A stretch of DNA of 33,189 bases from Companilactobacillus zhongbaensis (GTDB lineage: Bacteria; Bacillota; Bacilli; Lactobacillales; Lactobacillaceae). Within the stretch, counting starts at the first letter, position 1; every line of letters starts with the position of its first letter. The stretch spans positions 1 through 33,189 of the forward strand of contig NZ_RHOM01000023.1 in NCBI RefSeq assembly GCF_003946515.1, in the 5' to 3' direction. Positions 17,245 to 25,900 of the stretch are shown one piece after another. Below the pieces are notes generated by a model, which saw nothing but the letters and a program-made list of their open reading frames with translations, searched no databases and was not told the origin of the DNA. The position numbers were made by a program, and so were the translations under genes.

Positions 17245-17481
17245 ATGGCCCAACAAAGAAGAGGCGGACGTAGAAGACGTAAAGTTGACTTCATCGCTGC
17301 TAACCATATCGAATACATCGATTACAAAGACACTGACCTATTGAAGAGATTTATCTCAGAACGTGGTAAGATTTTACCAAGACGTGTTACAGGTACAAGT
17401 GCTAAGAACCAAAGAAAGCTTACAATTGCTATTAAGAGAGCAAGAATTATGGCTTTGCTTCCATTCGTTGCTGAAGACTAA
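17245..17481 (+). CDS. rpsR: Ribosomal protein bS18
   Basis: 78 aa. It begins [17 protein letters not shown] and contains the family block [24 protein letters not shown] in its centre. It pairs with S6 in the small subunit. An AGGGAG ribosome-binding site precedes the ATG. It is the last gene of the S6-SSB-S18 unit and is followed by a terminator. Confidence 0.98.
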   Translation: MAQQRRGGRRRRKVDFIAANHIEYIDYKDTDLLKRFISERGKILPRRVTGTSAKNQRKLTIAIKRARIMALLPFVAED

Positions 17482-17501
17482 TGGTTTTGGTTTTATATAT
17501 T

Positions 17502-17532
17502 AAGACTACATTTTGAGATGTGGTCTTTTTTT
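17502..17532 (+). terminator. Terminator after rpsR
   Basis: AAGACTACA / TGTGGTCTT (9 bp, one G-U), an 8-nt loop, then a run of T. Confidence 0.88.
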
Positions 17533-17611
17533 GTGCTTTGGTTTTTGGTTTTGATGATGGTTTGTGTTTGATTTTTGTGGTGGTTGTTGTTTGTGTTGGT
17601 GGTTCACTGCC
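17533..17611 (+). other. T/G-rich tract before repeat copy B
   Basis: Nearly all T and G on the plus strand, running from the rpsR terminator into copy B. Similar tracts precede copy A (9140-9197) and, on the minus strand, copy D (146-251). They share the pattern GATTTTTGGTG and a GGTTSAYTSCC-like junction with the core. The frame starting at 17575 is not a convincing gene. Confidence 0.6.
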
Positions 17612-17777
17612 GGTTCTGCGGGAGGTTCCGGAAATTTCGCCGTGGAACGCTGTGGACGTCGATTGAAGCTATCCGGGAAGTTTACCCGGACATCTCCAAT
17701 ACGAGTCTTCTTCTAAGCTCCTTCGTCGCTAGGAATTTCACAGCTGACGGCGAATTTCCTCCACCTCCCGCGGAACC
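17612..17777 (+). repeat. GC-rich structured repeat, copy B (full element)
   Basis: Outer stem GGTTCTGCGGGAGG / CCTCCCGCGGAACC (17612-17625 / 17764-17777), then GGAAATTTCGCCGT / ACGGCGAATTTCC (17630-17643 / 17747-17759), then GCTGT / ACAGC (17649-17653 / 17740-17744). The constant TGGAAC / TGA loop lies between the last two. Two inner hairpins follow: TCCGGG / CCCGGA (17672-17690), and TTCTAAGC / GCTAGGAA (17711-17735) with an A-A mismatch also found in copy C. The linker between them (17687-17709) is identical in copy C. The paired positions co-vary between copies. Confidence 0.88.
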
Positions 17778-18346
17778 TAGGTTTGTACCATCAATCCTGT
17801 TTGGGTGGGATACGGTACTTATTTTTATCTCAGTATGTTGTTTTGGGTTTTGCTCCGGTTTCTATCCTTTCTTCGGTCCTAGGAGCTTGGTCTCTATTCC
17901 TATCTGGTTGATTTTTCTTTTTGCTTTTCATCGGTTACTATTTTGTTTGGTTATTCTATTTGGCTCTTTTACTCGCTTCTTCGTCGCTTGTAAAAATCGC
18001 GGTGGTGGATCCTGTGCTTCCTCTTTTTTGAATGGAAATAATATTTGGTAACTATACGTGATTCGATTTTTTAGTTTGTATTTTTTCCTTTTGGATGATT
18101 GAATTCGTTATTAATTAAGAGTGTTCTATTTTTGATGTTAGCTGATATTTAATTGGATAGAAGAATCCATTTTTTCGTTGCATGGTTTTGATGTGGCACG
18201 TGGATTTTATCTGATTTTGTTTTATTTTTCGTTCTTCACTCCTGTTGTTGGGTCGTGTTTCTTCTATTTTATTTATTCCCCTAATAACAGTGAGGTGAGA
18301 GGCTAGCTGTGATAAAATTAGAGGGTATATTAAAAGGGGAATTGAT
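17778..18346. other. Long T-rich noncoding stretch before gdpP
   Basis: Starts with TACGGTACTTAT (shared with copy A) and a CCTAGGA. Around 17930-18000 it loosely resembles the reverse complement of 9600-9690. The rest is T-rich with no supported gene. An extended -10 (TGATAAAAT, 18310-18318) 30 bases before gdpP is a promoter candidate without a good -35. Confidence 0.4.
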
Positions 18347-20368
18347 ATGAAAAATATAAGATATAACCTTCGATATTTCCTCTCTCGAGTTGATCATTCG
18401 ACTCAATTGACGGCTGCGTCGTTGATTGTTATGTTGATTTCAATTTTTATTGTGGGCATCATTCACGGAGAAGTGAGTGGTTATATACAAGCTTTACTTG
18501 TAGTGATTTCTTTGATCCTATTTGTTTACTTGTTCCTACTTCTGGGGGAGAAAGCCGGAAAATATACTACTGATTTGCAATACCGGATCGATCGGGGTAC
18601 TGATAATAGTTTTGTTGAGTATCCGCTTGGTATTTTGCTATATGATGAGGACCGTCAGGTTCAGTGGGTTAATCCTTATTTTGTTGAGAAGACTGGTTTG
18701 GAACCTATTTATAGTATGAATATCGCTGATATTTCTCCGGATCTGCTTTCCTTTGTTACTTCTGATGAGGAAGAGGATTCTGAGCATGGTAGTAGCAAGA
18801 CTATCAAGATTGGTCATAAGTATTACTTGGTTCAAGTTCAACGTGAGTTGCGGGTGATTTATTTGTTTGAGATCACGCAATACTCGGAAATGGAAAATCG
18901 TTACGAGAATAATCGTTCTGTTATTGGACAAGTTTATTTGGATAATTATGCAGAGATCACTCAGTCGATGAGCGATCGCGATATTTCTAATTTGGACAAT
19001 TACCTTACTAATGAATTAACGAATTGGGCTACACGTGGAAAGATGTTTTTGAAGCGGATCGATGATGACCACTTTTTCATCTTGGCTTATTCAGGAAAGC
19101 TTTTTGCCTCTGAGGAAAAAGGTTTTAAGGTGCTTGATACGATTCGTGAATATACTTCCCAACAAAATGTTCCTTTGACTTTGAGTATGGGATTTTCTTA
19201 CGGTGTTGATGACCTGTCCGTTCTTAGTGAAGAGGCTCAGAAGAATCTGAACTTGGCACTGGGACGTGGTGGTGATCAAGTTGTTGTCCGTGGAATTGGC
19301 GAGAAAGCTCGCTTCTACGGTGGCAATACCGATCCGATGGAGAAGAGAACTCGTGTCCGTGCACGGATGATCAGTGAAGCTCTCCAAGAGCTTTTGAAGG
19401 ATAGTGACCAAGTTATTGTTATGGGTCATAATCATCCTGATATGGATGTTATTGGTTCTTCATTAGGTATCCGTCGAATCGCTGCGATGAACAACACGCC
19501 ATGTAAGATCGTTATCGATCGTAAGTCGTTGCACACCGACGTTGCTCGTTTGCTCGACTTGATTGAAAAAGAAGATCCAGAAGCTAATAAGGATATTATT
19601 TCTTCTGAAGAATCCAACAATATCGTGACACCAAATACTTTGATCGTGATGGTCGATCTTTCCAAACAAAGTATTTCGATCAATCCGAAATTGTTCGATC
19701 AAGGATCTGACAAGATCGTGGTTATCGATCATCATAGACGTGGGGAAGAGTTCCCAGAAAATCCTATGTTGATCTACATCGAACCTTATGCATCATCAAC
19801 TAGTGAGTTGATCACTGAAATGCTCGAGTATCAACCTAAGAATAAGAAGTCGATCGATAAGTTTGAAGCTACAGCAATGCTAGCTGGTATTACCGTCGAT
19901 ACGAAGTCCTTCTCGCTTAGAACTGGTACGAGAACTTTCGATGCTGCTAGTTACTTGCGGTCAGTGGGTGCCGATGAGACCTTGATCCAAGAACTGCTCA
20001 AAGAAAACATTAATTCGTTCATCGAGCGAAACCATTTGATTGAATCTATCTTGATGGTACGAGATAATATGGCTGTTTGCTCTGGCGAAAATGACAAGTC
20101 TTATGATCCTGTCATCGTCGCTCAAGCTGCAGATACCTTATTGTCACTTAATGGGGTGGAAGCTTCATTCGTAATTAGTAAACGTCCTGATGGTCGAGTA
20201 GGAATTTCTGCTCGTAGTTTAGGAAAAGTAAACGTCCAAGTCATCATGGAAAAAATGGGTGGTGGTGGTCACTTGTCTGATGCTGCTACACAAATTTCTG
20301 ATGTGACTGTTGAAGAAGCTCGCGACCAATTGGTCGAAGTTTTAACTAATCTAGAAAACAAAAAGTAA
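18347..20368 (+). CDS. gdpP: Cyclic-di-AMP phosphodiesterase GdpP (YybT)
   Basis: 673 aa, the family length. It cleaves c-di-AMP to pApA and so influences potassium and osmolyte uptake and cell-wall stress. Two membrane helices (about 23-40 and 45-66) lead to a PAS-like domain (about 85-175) and a degenerate GGDEF domain (about 185-325). The DHH-DHHA1 catalytic part has HNHPDMD (361-367), DHH (461-463) and GGGHLSDAA near the C-terminus. An AAAGGGG ribosome-binding site precedes the ATG. It is followed by rplI and dnaB, the conserved order in Bacillota. Confidence 0.97.
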   Translation: MKNIRYNLRYFLSRVDHSTQLTAASLIVMLISIFIVGIIHGEVSGYIQALLVVISLILFVYLFLLLGEKAGKYTTDLQYRIDRGTDNSFVEYPLGILLYDEDRQVQWVNPYFVEKTGLEPIYSMNIADISPDLLSFVTSDEEEDSEHGSSKTIKIGHKYYLVQVQRELRVIYLFEITQYSEMENRYENNRSVIGQVYLDNYAEITQSMSDRDISNLDNYLTNELTNWATRGKMFLKRIDDDHFFILAYSGKLFASEEKGFKVLDTIREYTSQQNVPLTLSMGFSYGVDDLSVLSEEAQKNLNLALGRGGDQVVVRGIGEKARFYGGNTDPMEKRTRVRARMISEALQELLKDSDQVIVMGHNHPDMDVIGSSLGIRRIAAMNNTPCKIVIDRKSLHTDVARLLDLIEKEDPEANKDIISSEESNNIVTPNTLIVMVDLSKQSISINPKLFDQGSDKIVVIDHHRRGEEFPENPMLIYIEPYASSTSELITEMLEYQPKNKKSIDKFEATAMLAGITVDTKSFSLRTGTRTFDAASYLRSVGADETLIQELLKENINSFIERNHLIESILMVRDNMAVCSGENDKSYDPVIVAQAADTLLSLNGVEASFVISKRPDGRVGISARSLGKVNVQVIMEKMGGGGHLSDAATQISDVTVEEARDQLVEVLTNLENKK

Positions 20369-20383
20369 ACGGAGGGCTATACT

Positions 20384-20839
20384 GTGAAAGTTATCTTTAT
20401 CGAGGATGTAAGAGGAAAGGGTAAACGTGGTGAGATTAAAAATGTCGCCGACGGTTACGCTCAAAACTTTTTAATTAAAAATCACAAGGCTATCGAAGCC
20501 ACAAAATCAAATATGGCAACATTGAAAGCAGAACAAAATCGTGAGGAAAAAGATTACGAAGCTGAACTTGCTGCTGCCAAAGATACAAAGACAAAAATCG
20601 AAGACGACAAAACTGTTGTTGAGATTCCAGCTAAGGCCGGAACTGATGGTCGGCTTTTTGGATCAGTGACAACTAAGAAGATTGCTGAAGAATTGAACAA
20701 ACAATTCGGTATCAAAGTTGATAAGCATAAGATGAGTCTAGGTGAAGGTGCCAAAGCTCTAGGTTACGTTAACGTTCCAGCAAAGATTTTTGACACAGTT
20801 GAAGCAGTCATTCGAGTACATATCGTTGAAAAGAAGTAG
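20384..20839 (+). CDS. rplI: Ribosomal protein bL9
   Basis: 151 aa. The start [26 protein letters not shown] is the L9 N-domain, followed by the long connecting helix and the C-domain. The start codon is GTG at 20384, with GGAGGG upstream. It lies 15 bases after gdpP and 7 bases before dnaB. Confidence 0.97.
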   Translation: MKVIFIEDVRGKGKRGEIKNVADGYAQNFLIKNHKAIEATKSNMATLKAEQNREEKDYEAELAAAKDTKTKIEDDKTVVEIPAKAGTDGRLFGSVTTKKIAEELNKQFGIKVDKHKMSLGEGAKALGYVNVPAKIFDTVEAVIRVHIVEKK

Positions 20840-20846
20840 GTAACAA

Positions 20847-22223
20847 ATGAATAATGATATAACTAGGATCCCACCTAACGATCGTGAAGCTGAGCAAGCG
20901 GTCTTAGGTGCGGTCTTTCTTAGTAAAGATGCGTTGACGGAAGCAATGGAGTACTTGGAACCGGAAGACTTTTATCAACATGCTAATCAATTAGTTTTTC
21001 AAGCGATGGTCACCATCAATGAAGTTGACGATGGTCCTGTCGATGCCGTGACGATCCAAGATGAATTGAACCGGACGAATCATTTGGAAGATGTTGGGGG
21101 CTTACCTTACATCGCTAACTTAGCAAATGCCGTGCCAACGGCTGCACATACTGAGTACTACGCCAAGATTGTTAAGCAAAAGTCAGTCTTGCGTAGCTTG
21201 ATCAATGCAGCTACTAATATCGTTAATCGAAGCTTTGATGAAAATGAAGACCTCGACTCGATCATCGATGCCTCAGAGCGTGAGATCATGGATGTTTCCG
21301 AAAACAGATCTCATCAAGGCTTCCGTAAGATCAGCGATGTTGTTAAGTCATCATTTGCTGAGATCCAAAAACTTTATGACCAAGATACTGACGTTACTGG
21401 TCTCTCAACTGGTTATAAAGATCTCGATGCGATGACAACTGGCTTGCATCCGGATGAGCTGATCATTTTAGCTGCTCGTCCTGGTGTGGGTAAGACTGCT
21501 TTCGCATTGAACCTAGTCGAAAATGCCGCAATGAAGAGTAACGCAACTGTTGCGATGTTCTCCCTAGAAATGAGTGCTGAGTCCTTGATCAACCGGATGC
21601 TTTGTTCAACTGGTTCGATCGATGCTAACGCTCTAAGAACTGGTCAATTGGATGAAAACCAATGGGGCAGTTTGGTCGTAGCAATGGGTAATTTAGCTGA
21701 TTCAGATGTTTATATTGATGACACCCCAGGTGTCAAGATGGCTGAGATCCGTTCAAAATGCCGTCGTCTTGAAAAAGAACAAGGCAAAGTAGACTTAGTT
21801 GTCGTCGATTACTTGCAGCTGATCGAAGGAACAGGGCAAGAAAACCGACAACAAGAAGTTTCAGTTATCTCACGTAATATGAAAAAATTAGCTAAAGAAT
21901 TACATTGTCCGATCATCGCATTATCACAGTTATCTCGTGGGGTGGAAGCTCGACAAGATAAACGACCAATGCTTTCCGACTTGCGTGAATCTGGATCGAT
22001 CGAGCAAGATGCCGATATCGTTTCCTTCCTTTATCGTGACGATTACTATCGTGATGAAGACGAAGATGGAAACAGTGAACCAGAGGATCAAGAAGACCAA
22101 GACGTTGGTGAAGTAGAAGTAATTATTGCAAAAAACCGTTCAGGTCCGCGTGGTACGGCTAAACTATTATTTGTTAAGTCGTATAATAAGTTTTCTTCAA
22201 TCGCGAATATTCCAGAAAATTAA
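20847..22223 (+). CDS. dnaB: Replicative DNA helicase DnaB (called DnaC in B. subtilis)
   Basis: 458 aa. A hexameric 5'-3' helicase at the fork. The N-terminal primase-interacting domain (from PPNDREAEQAVLGAVF) is followed by a RecA-like core with Walker A ARPGVGKTA (about 210-218) and Walker B DLVVVDYLQL. The C-terminal part shows LSQLSRGVE and a surface insertion rich in Asp and Glu (about 395-420). The ribosome-binding site is weak and the gene follows rplI closely, so expression is probably coupled. Confidence 0.97.
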   Translation: MNNDITRIPPNDREAEQAVLGAVFLSKDALTEAMEYLEPEDFYQHANQLVFQAMVTINEVDDGPVDAVTIQDELNRTNHLEDVGGLPYIANLANAVPTAAHTEYYAKIVKQKSVLRSLINAATNIVNRSFDENEDLDSIIDASEREIMDVSENRSHQGFRKISDVVKSSFAEIQKLYDQDTDVTGLSTGYKDLDAMTTGLHPDELIILAARPGVGKTAFALNLVENAAMKSNATVAMFSLEMSAESLINRMLCSTGSIDANALRTGQLDENQWGSLVVAMGNLADSDVYIDDTPGVKMAEIRSKCRRLEKEQGKVDLVVVDYLQLIEGTGQENRQQEVSVISRNMKKLAKELHCPIIALSQLSRGVEARQDKRPMLSDLRESGSIEQDADIVSFLYRDDYYRDEDEDGNSEPEDQEDQDVGEVEVIIAKNRSGPRGTAKLLFVKSYNKFSSIANIPEN

Positions 22224-22242
22224 TAGTATAGGTGGATAAGAA

Positions 22243-23526
22243 ATGACAACTGTTGTAGTAGTAGGTACCCAATGGGGCGACGAAGGTAAAGGTAAAATAA
22301 CTGATTATTTTAGTGGCGAAGCTAACATCATTGCTCGTTACCAAGGCGGAGACAATGCCGGTCATACATTAAATATTGACGGTCAAGTCTACAAATTGAG
22401 ATCAGTTCCTTCAGGTATTTTGTACTCTGATAAGACAAGTATTATTGGAAATGGCGTAGTTTTAAATCTTGAATCATTACTCGAAGAATTAAACCGCTTA
22501 CATGAACAAGGCGTAGATACTTCAAACTTGAAGATTTCAAACCGTGCTCACTTGATCATGCCTTATCATATTAAGTTAGACAAATTACAAGAAGCTTCTA
22601 AGGGAGATTCTAAGGTCGGTACGACTAACCGAGGCATAGGACCGACCTATATGGACAAATCAGCGCGCGTAGGGATCAGAATGGCTGATATCCTTGATAA
22701 AGAGCTATTTAGAGACCTTCTTAAGGACGCTCTTGACCAAAAGAACGAATTATTTACTAAGATCTACGATTCAGAACCAATGGACTTTGATGACATTTTT
22801 GAAAAATATTATGACTTTGGTCAACAAGTTAAAGATCGTGTTATCGACACATCAGCTTACTTGAACAAAGAATTGAAGAAGGGACAAAATGTCCTTTTTG
22901 AAGGTGCTCAAGGAATCATGCTCGATATTGACCATGGTACTTATCCATTCGTAACATCTTCAAATCCAGCTGGTGGTGTAACAACAGGTGCCGGTGTCGG
23001 TGCTCCATTGATCGACAAGGTAATCGGTGTCGTTAAGGCTTATACATCTAGAGTTGGTGCTGGTCCATTCCCAACAGAACAAAACAACGAGATCGGTGAC
23101 TTCCTCCGTGATGCAGGTCACGAATACGGAACAGTTACACACCGTCCACGTCGTGTGGGCTGGTTAGATACAGTTGTCCTTAAACATTCATGTAATGTTT
23201 CTGGTGTAACTCATCTATCATTGAACTGTTTAGATGTTCTAACAGGTTTGGATGAAATCAAAGTTTGTGTAGGATACGACTACAATGGTAAACTAATTGA
23301 CGAGTACCCAGCAAACTTGAACTTACTAGCAAAATGCAAACCAGTTTATAAGACATTCAATGGCTGGAAAGAAGACATTACTCAAGTTAAGAGTATGAAT
23401 GAATTACCAGATACTGCTAAGGCATACTTGGAATTCCTTAAAGAAGAACTTGATGTCGAATATGCAACAATCTCAGTTGGCCCAGATCGTGACCAAACAA
23501 TCATCGTAAATGATGTGTGGAAATAA
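22243..23526 (+). CDS. purA: Adenylosuccinate synthetase
   Basis: 427 aa, the usual length. It joins IMP and aspartate with GTP to make adenylosuccinate, the first committed step to AMP. The N-terminal [11 protein letters not shown] phosphate-binding loop and [10 protein letters not shown] further on are diagnostic. It sits 19 bases after dnaB with a GGTGG ribosome-binding site, so it may share that transcript. It ends at a bidirectional terminator facing the opposite gene. Confidence 0.98.
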   Translation: MTTVVVVGTQWGDEGKGKITDYFSGEANIIARYQGGDNAGHTLNIDGQVYKLRSVPSGILYSDKTSIIGNGVVLNLESLLEELNRLHEQGVDTSNLKISNRAHLIMPYHIKLDKLQEASKGDSKVGTTNRGIGPTYMDKSARVGIRMADILDKELFRDLLKDALDQKNELFTKIYDSEPMDFDDIFEKYYDFGQQVKDRVIDTSAYLNKELKKGQNVLFEGAQGIMLDIDHGTYPFVTSSNPAGGVTTGAGVGAPLIDKVIGVVKAYTSRVGAGPFPTEQNNEIGDFLRDAGHEYGTVTHRPRRVGWLDTVVLKHSCNVSGVTHLSLNCLDVLTGLDEIKVCVGYDYNGKLIDEYPANLNLLAKCKPVYKTFNGWKEDITQVKSMNELPDTAKAYLEFLKEELDVEYATISVGPDRDQTIIVNDVWK

Positions 23527-23533
23527 TAAAAAA

Positions 23534-23547
23534 ATTTCCCGGGAAAT
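23534..23547. repeat. Perfect 14-bp palindrome after purA
   Basis: ATTTCCCGGGAAAT, eight bases past the purA stop and just before the terminator. It may be a protein-binding site; no known function can be claimed. Confidence 0.6.
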
Positions 23548-23550
23548 ATA

Positions 23551-23590
23551 AAAAGAGACATCTTCAATTATTTTGAAGATGTCTCTTTTA
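23551..23590. terminator. Bidirectional terminator between purA and the orphan gene
   Basis: AAAAGAGACATCTTCAA pairs with TTGAAGATGTCTCTTTT around a 5-nt loop. A-tract and T-tract on both sides serve the two convergent genes. Confidence 0.92.
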
Positions 23591-24517
23591 TTTTGTTAAA
23601 CGATTAGAATGAATACCTGTTTGTAAGTGGGTGAATTTAGCAGTATTACGGTTGTAAGTTAACGTATAATAGTAGCTATGATCATCATCGATCTGCTTGA
23701 TAAATATCCGAGAATATCGAGGAACGTCGGAAACTTCATACCCTGTGATAGCAAAATTGGTCAATCGTGAATTAGCATGTTTGGCTAACTGATACAATCC
23801 TTGGTTAGATTTATCTCCATCCAATCCGATGTTGATGGCAATTTGGTTGAAATCTCCTGGAATAGCATTCTGATTAGATATCAATCCTGAGTTGATGATG
23901 GCAGTTCTTAATTCTTGGGTAAAGGATTTAGAATCTTTAATGCCATCTTTACCAACCTTAACATCCTTGATCAAAAATTCAGGCGGATATTTGTTAGATT
24001 TTTTACCAACGTATTTGGAAGTCTTAATTTGTTCTTTCTGATAGTGGAGGATGTATCTGTAACTAACAATGGTTTTAGTATCATTGTATTGATTACAACT
24101 GATGGTGAAATATTTACCTGAATGATCTCGTCCAAAATTTAATAAGCTGATTGAATAAATGTATTGGTGAGGTTGCTTCTTAACTTTTTTATTCAATTCG
24201 GTCTGCTGATCTTTGGATAAAAAATATAGTTTGTGGTTTTCCTTGAAAGACTGGTTCATGTCTTCAACCATATTAATGACTCGCTCTTTTTCTGATTCGG
24301 AGTTTTTCACATCCGTATTGATTCCTTTAGGAGTTACTCCACGGTCAACGTTGTTCGGATCCACTATCAGTGAAAAAGGAATCGTTATTTGGGAGATGGC
24401 ATTAACAGTTTTTGTTCGTGAATCGAAGAAGTTGAAAGAGTAAATAACTCCAACGATGATGATGATGATCAGCAAAGTGATGATCCAGCCTATTTGTTTT
24501 TTAGTTAAATTTTTCAA
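23588..24517 (-). CDS. Membrane-anchored protein of unknown function
   Basis: 309 aa. I do not recognise a family. Residues 1-9 are basic, 10-28 form a single hydrophobic helix (ITLLIIIIIVGVIY), and the rest is hydrophilic, so it is probably anchored with its bulk outside. The middle is rich in Lys, Ser and Asn with repeated Tyr. Near the end are IKQIDDDHSYYYTLTYN and a hydrophobic strand pattern, suggesting a beta-rich extracellular domain. The start is TTG at 24517, with AAGGTGG 6 bases upstream. It is transcribed against purA and diverges from the PBP operon over a 76-base gap with a palindrome at its centre, so joint control is possible. Confidence 0.75.
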   Translation of the reverse strand: MKNLTKKQIGWIITLLIIIIIVGVIYSFNFFDSRTKTVNAISQITIPFSLIVDPNNVDRGVTPKGINTDVKNSESEKERVINMVEDMNQSFKENHKLYFLSKDQQTELNKKVKKQPHQYIYSISLLNFGRDHSGKYFTISCNQYNDTKTIVSYRYILHYQKEQIKTSKYVGKKSNKYPPEFLIKDVKVGKDGIKDSKSFTQELRTAIINSGLISNQNAIPGDFNQIAINIGLDGDKSNQGLYQLAKHANSRLTNFAITGYEVSDVPRYSRIFIKQIDDDHSYYYTLTYNRNTAKFTHLQTGIHSNRLTK

Positions 24518-24546
24518 GATATTCCACCTTTACAGATAAGATATTC

Positions 24547-24562
24547 TACTATATATATAGTA
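24547..24562. promoter_or_regulatory. Palindrome between divergent genes
   Basis: TACTATATATATAGTA, a perfect 16-bp palindrome in the 76-base gap. It offers TATAGTAT-like -10 boxes in both directions and could be overlapping divergent promoters or an operator. Confidence 0.5.
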
Positions 24563-24593
24563 TACGAAAGAAATAAATTCTACGGGGAAAATA

Positions 24594-25892
24594 ATGAAAG
24601 ATAAGAAAGATTTACGAAACGACAGTAAAATAGCTTCACGGTTTTTGATTGTTGCCAAAGTAGTAGCTATCATCACTGCAGTGGTGTTCTTTATTACCTT
24701 GTCATTTGGAACCGTGAATGCAGCTATCTCAAAACAAATAGCTAATCAATATCAAGATCGTCAGCTAGGAGTGATCAAGAAAGATGTCAGTGAAGGTCAA
24801 TTGAATTTCATTGGCAAGATCATCGATGTCAGCAACGGACACATCATCTCCAATTCAGTCGTCAAAGAATATCAGTCATTAACTGACCAATTGGATAAAC
24901 GCCATCAAAGAAGTCGAGATGTCTCTGCTTTATATGATGGAAAGAAACAGTATCAAGATGATGTATCCGAAGATAAACTAGACTCATTAGACAAAGATTT
25001 ATTAGAAGAAAAGAATCAAGATGTCTATCAAACACAGAAGAATAAATTAGATACAGTCAGGATCTGGTTTGAACAAACAAATGATGCAATCAAGTACATC
25101 AATGATCTCTGGGATAACTTTAATGACGACAAGACTAGCTTGTCGGTTAAAAATATATCGATGGTCAATACTTACAATAAACTGATTAAGAATAAAAACA
25201 TTAAAGCTGAAGTTGCAGATAAAGTTCAAACGATGAATGATTATTACAACAGTCATTCCAATGAAGATTCTAAACTAGTAAATGCTAAGGCAGAGTTAGC
25301 TGCTTTAAAGAATTCACCACTAACGATGAAATACAAATCGGCTAACGTTGATATTATTTCGAGCTTAGATAATTCTTCAGAAGCGACTGATGTTCTTAAA
25401 CAAGCAGGTATCACGGATAAACATGTCCTATACTATGACAAGTCGAAAAATCAGATGACCTTCATGACCTTGACTGGAGACAACTACGTTGCTGATGGAA
25501 GCTCTATTAGTGTATCAAGTGGTAGTATCTCAGCGGGATCGTATTCGATCAAGAATGTCATCAATGGTGCTTCAACTAATGCTGCTATTGTGACTGACTC
25601 GTCATCAAGTAGCTTTGGTAGATACTTGAGTGATGCTTCTAGTGACTCACTAGAACAAATAGGTATCACAGATGCGGATAATAGTACTGCTGATTACAAT
25701 TCAGCAAGACCAGTCTTCTGGTTCAAAAACAATTCATCATTAAGTACATCGATTTATTTTGGAAACTCCAGTACCATTGGATTCATTCATGCCGGAGGCG
25801 GCAGTTACGGTAATGGAGTGACTGTCTCAAGCTCAGGCTTGAGTACCATCCAATCAAAAGCAACTAGTGGTCTATTATTCTACGTTAATTAG
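24594..25892 (+). CDS. Unknown anchored/secreted protein in operon with a PBP
   Basis: 432 aa, no family recognised. A basic N-terminus and a hydrophobic helix (17-39) ending in VNAA suggest a signal peptide or anchor. Residues about 45-260 are charged and helical-looking (Lys, Asp, Gln; probable coiled coil). The last ~160 are rich in Ser, Gly, Ala and Asn with short strand-like repeats (SSISVSSGSISAGSYS) and end in a hydrophobic LLFYVN. The ATG has GGGGAAA upstream. Only 8 bases separate it from the penicillin-binding protein gene, so they form an operon, and a cell-wall role is inferred from that alone. Confidence 0.78.
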   Translation: MKDKKDLRNDSKIASRFLIVAKVVAIITAVVFFITLSFGTVNAAISKQIANQYQDRQLGVIKKDVSEGQLNFIGKIIDVSNGHIISNSVVKEYQSLTDQLDKRHQRSRDVSALYDGKKQYQDDVSEDKLDSLDKDLLEEKNQDVYQTQKNKLDTVRIWFEQTNDAIKYINDLWDNFNDDKTSLSVKNISMVNTYNKLIKNKNIKAEVADKVQTMNDYYNSHSNEDSKLVNAKAELAALKNSPLTMKYKSANVDIISSLDNSSEATDVLKQAGITDKHVLYYDKSKNQMTFMTLTGDNYVADGSSISVSSGSISAGSYSIKNVINGASTNAAIVTDSSSSSFGRYLSDASSDSLEQIGITDADNSTADYNSARPVFWFKNNSSLSTSIYFGNSSTIGFIHAGGGSYGNGVTVSSSGLSTIQSKATSGLLFYVN

Positions 25893-25900
25893 GGGATAGC

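Noticed and set aside
17575-18051. 158-codon open frame after rpsR
   Set aside because: It runs through the T/G tract and the structured repeat, gives a Phe/Leu/Cys-rich protein from a TTG start, has no ribosome-binding site and is open mainly because of T/G-rich composition.
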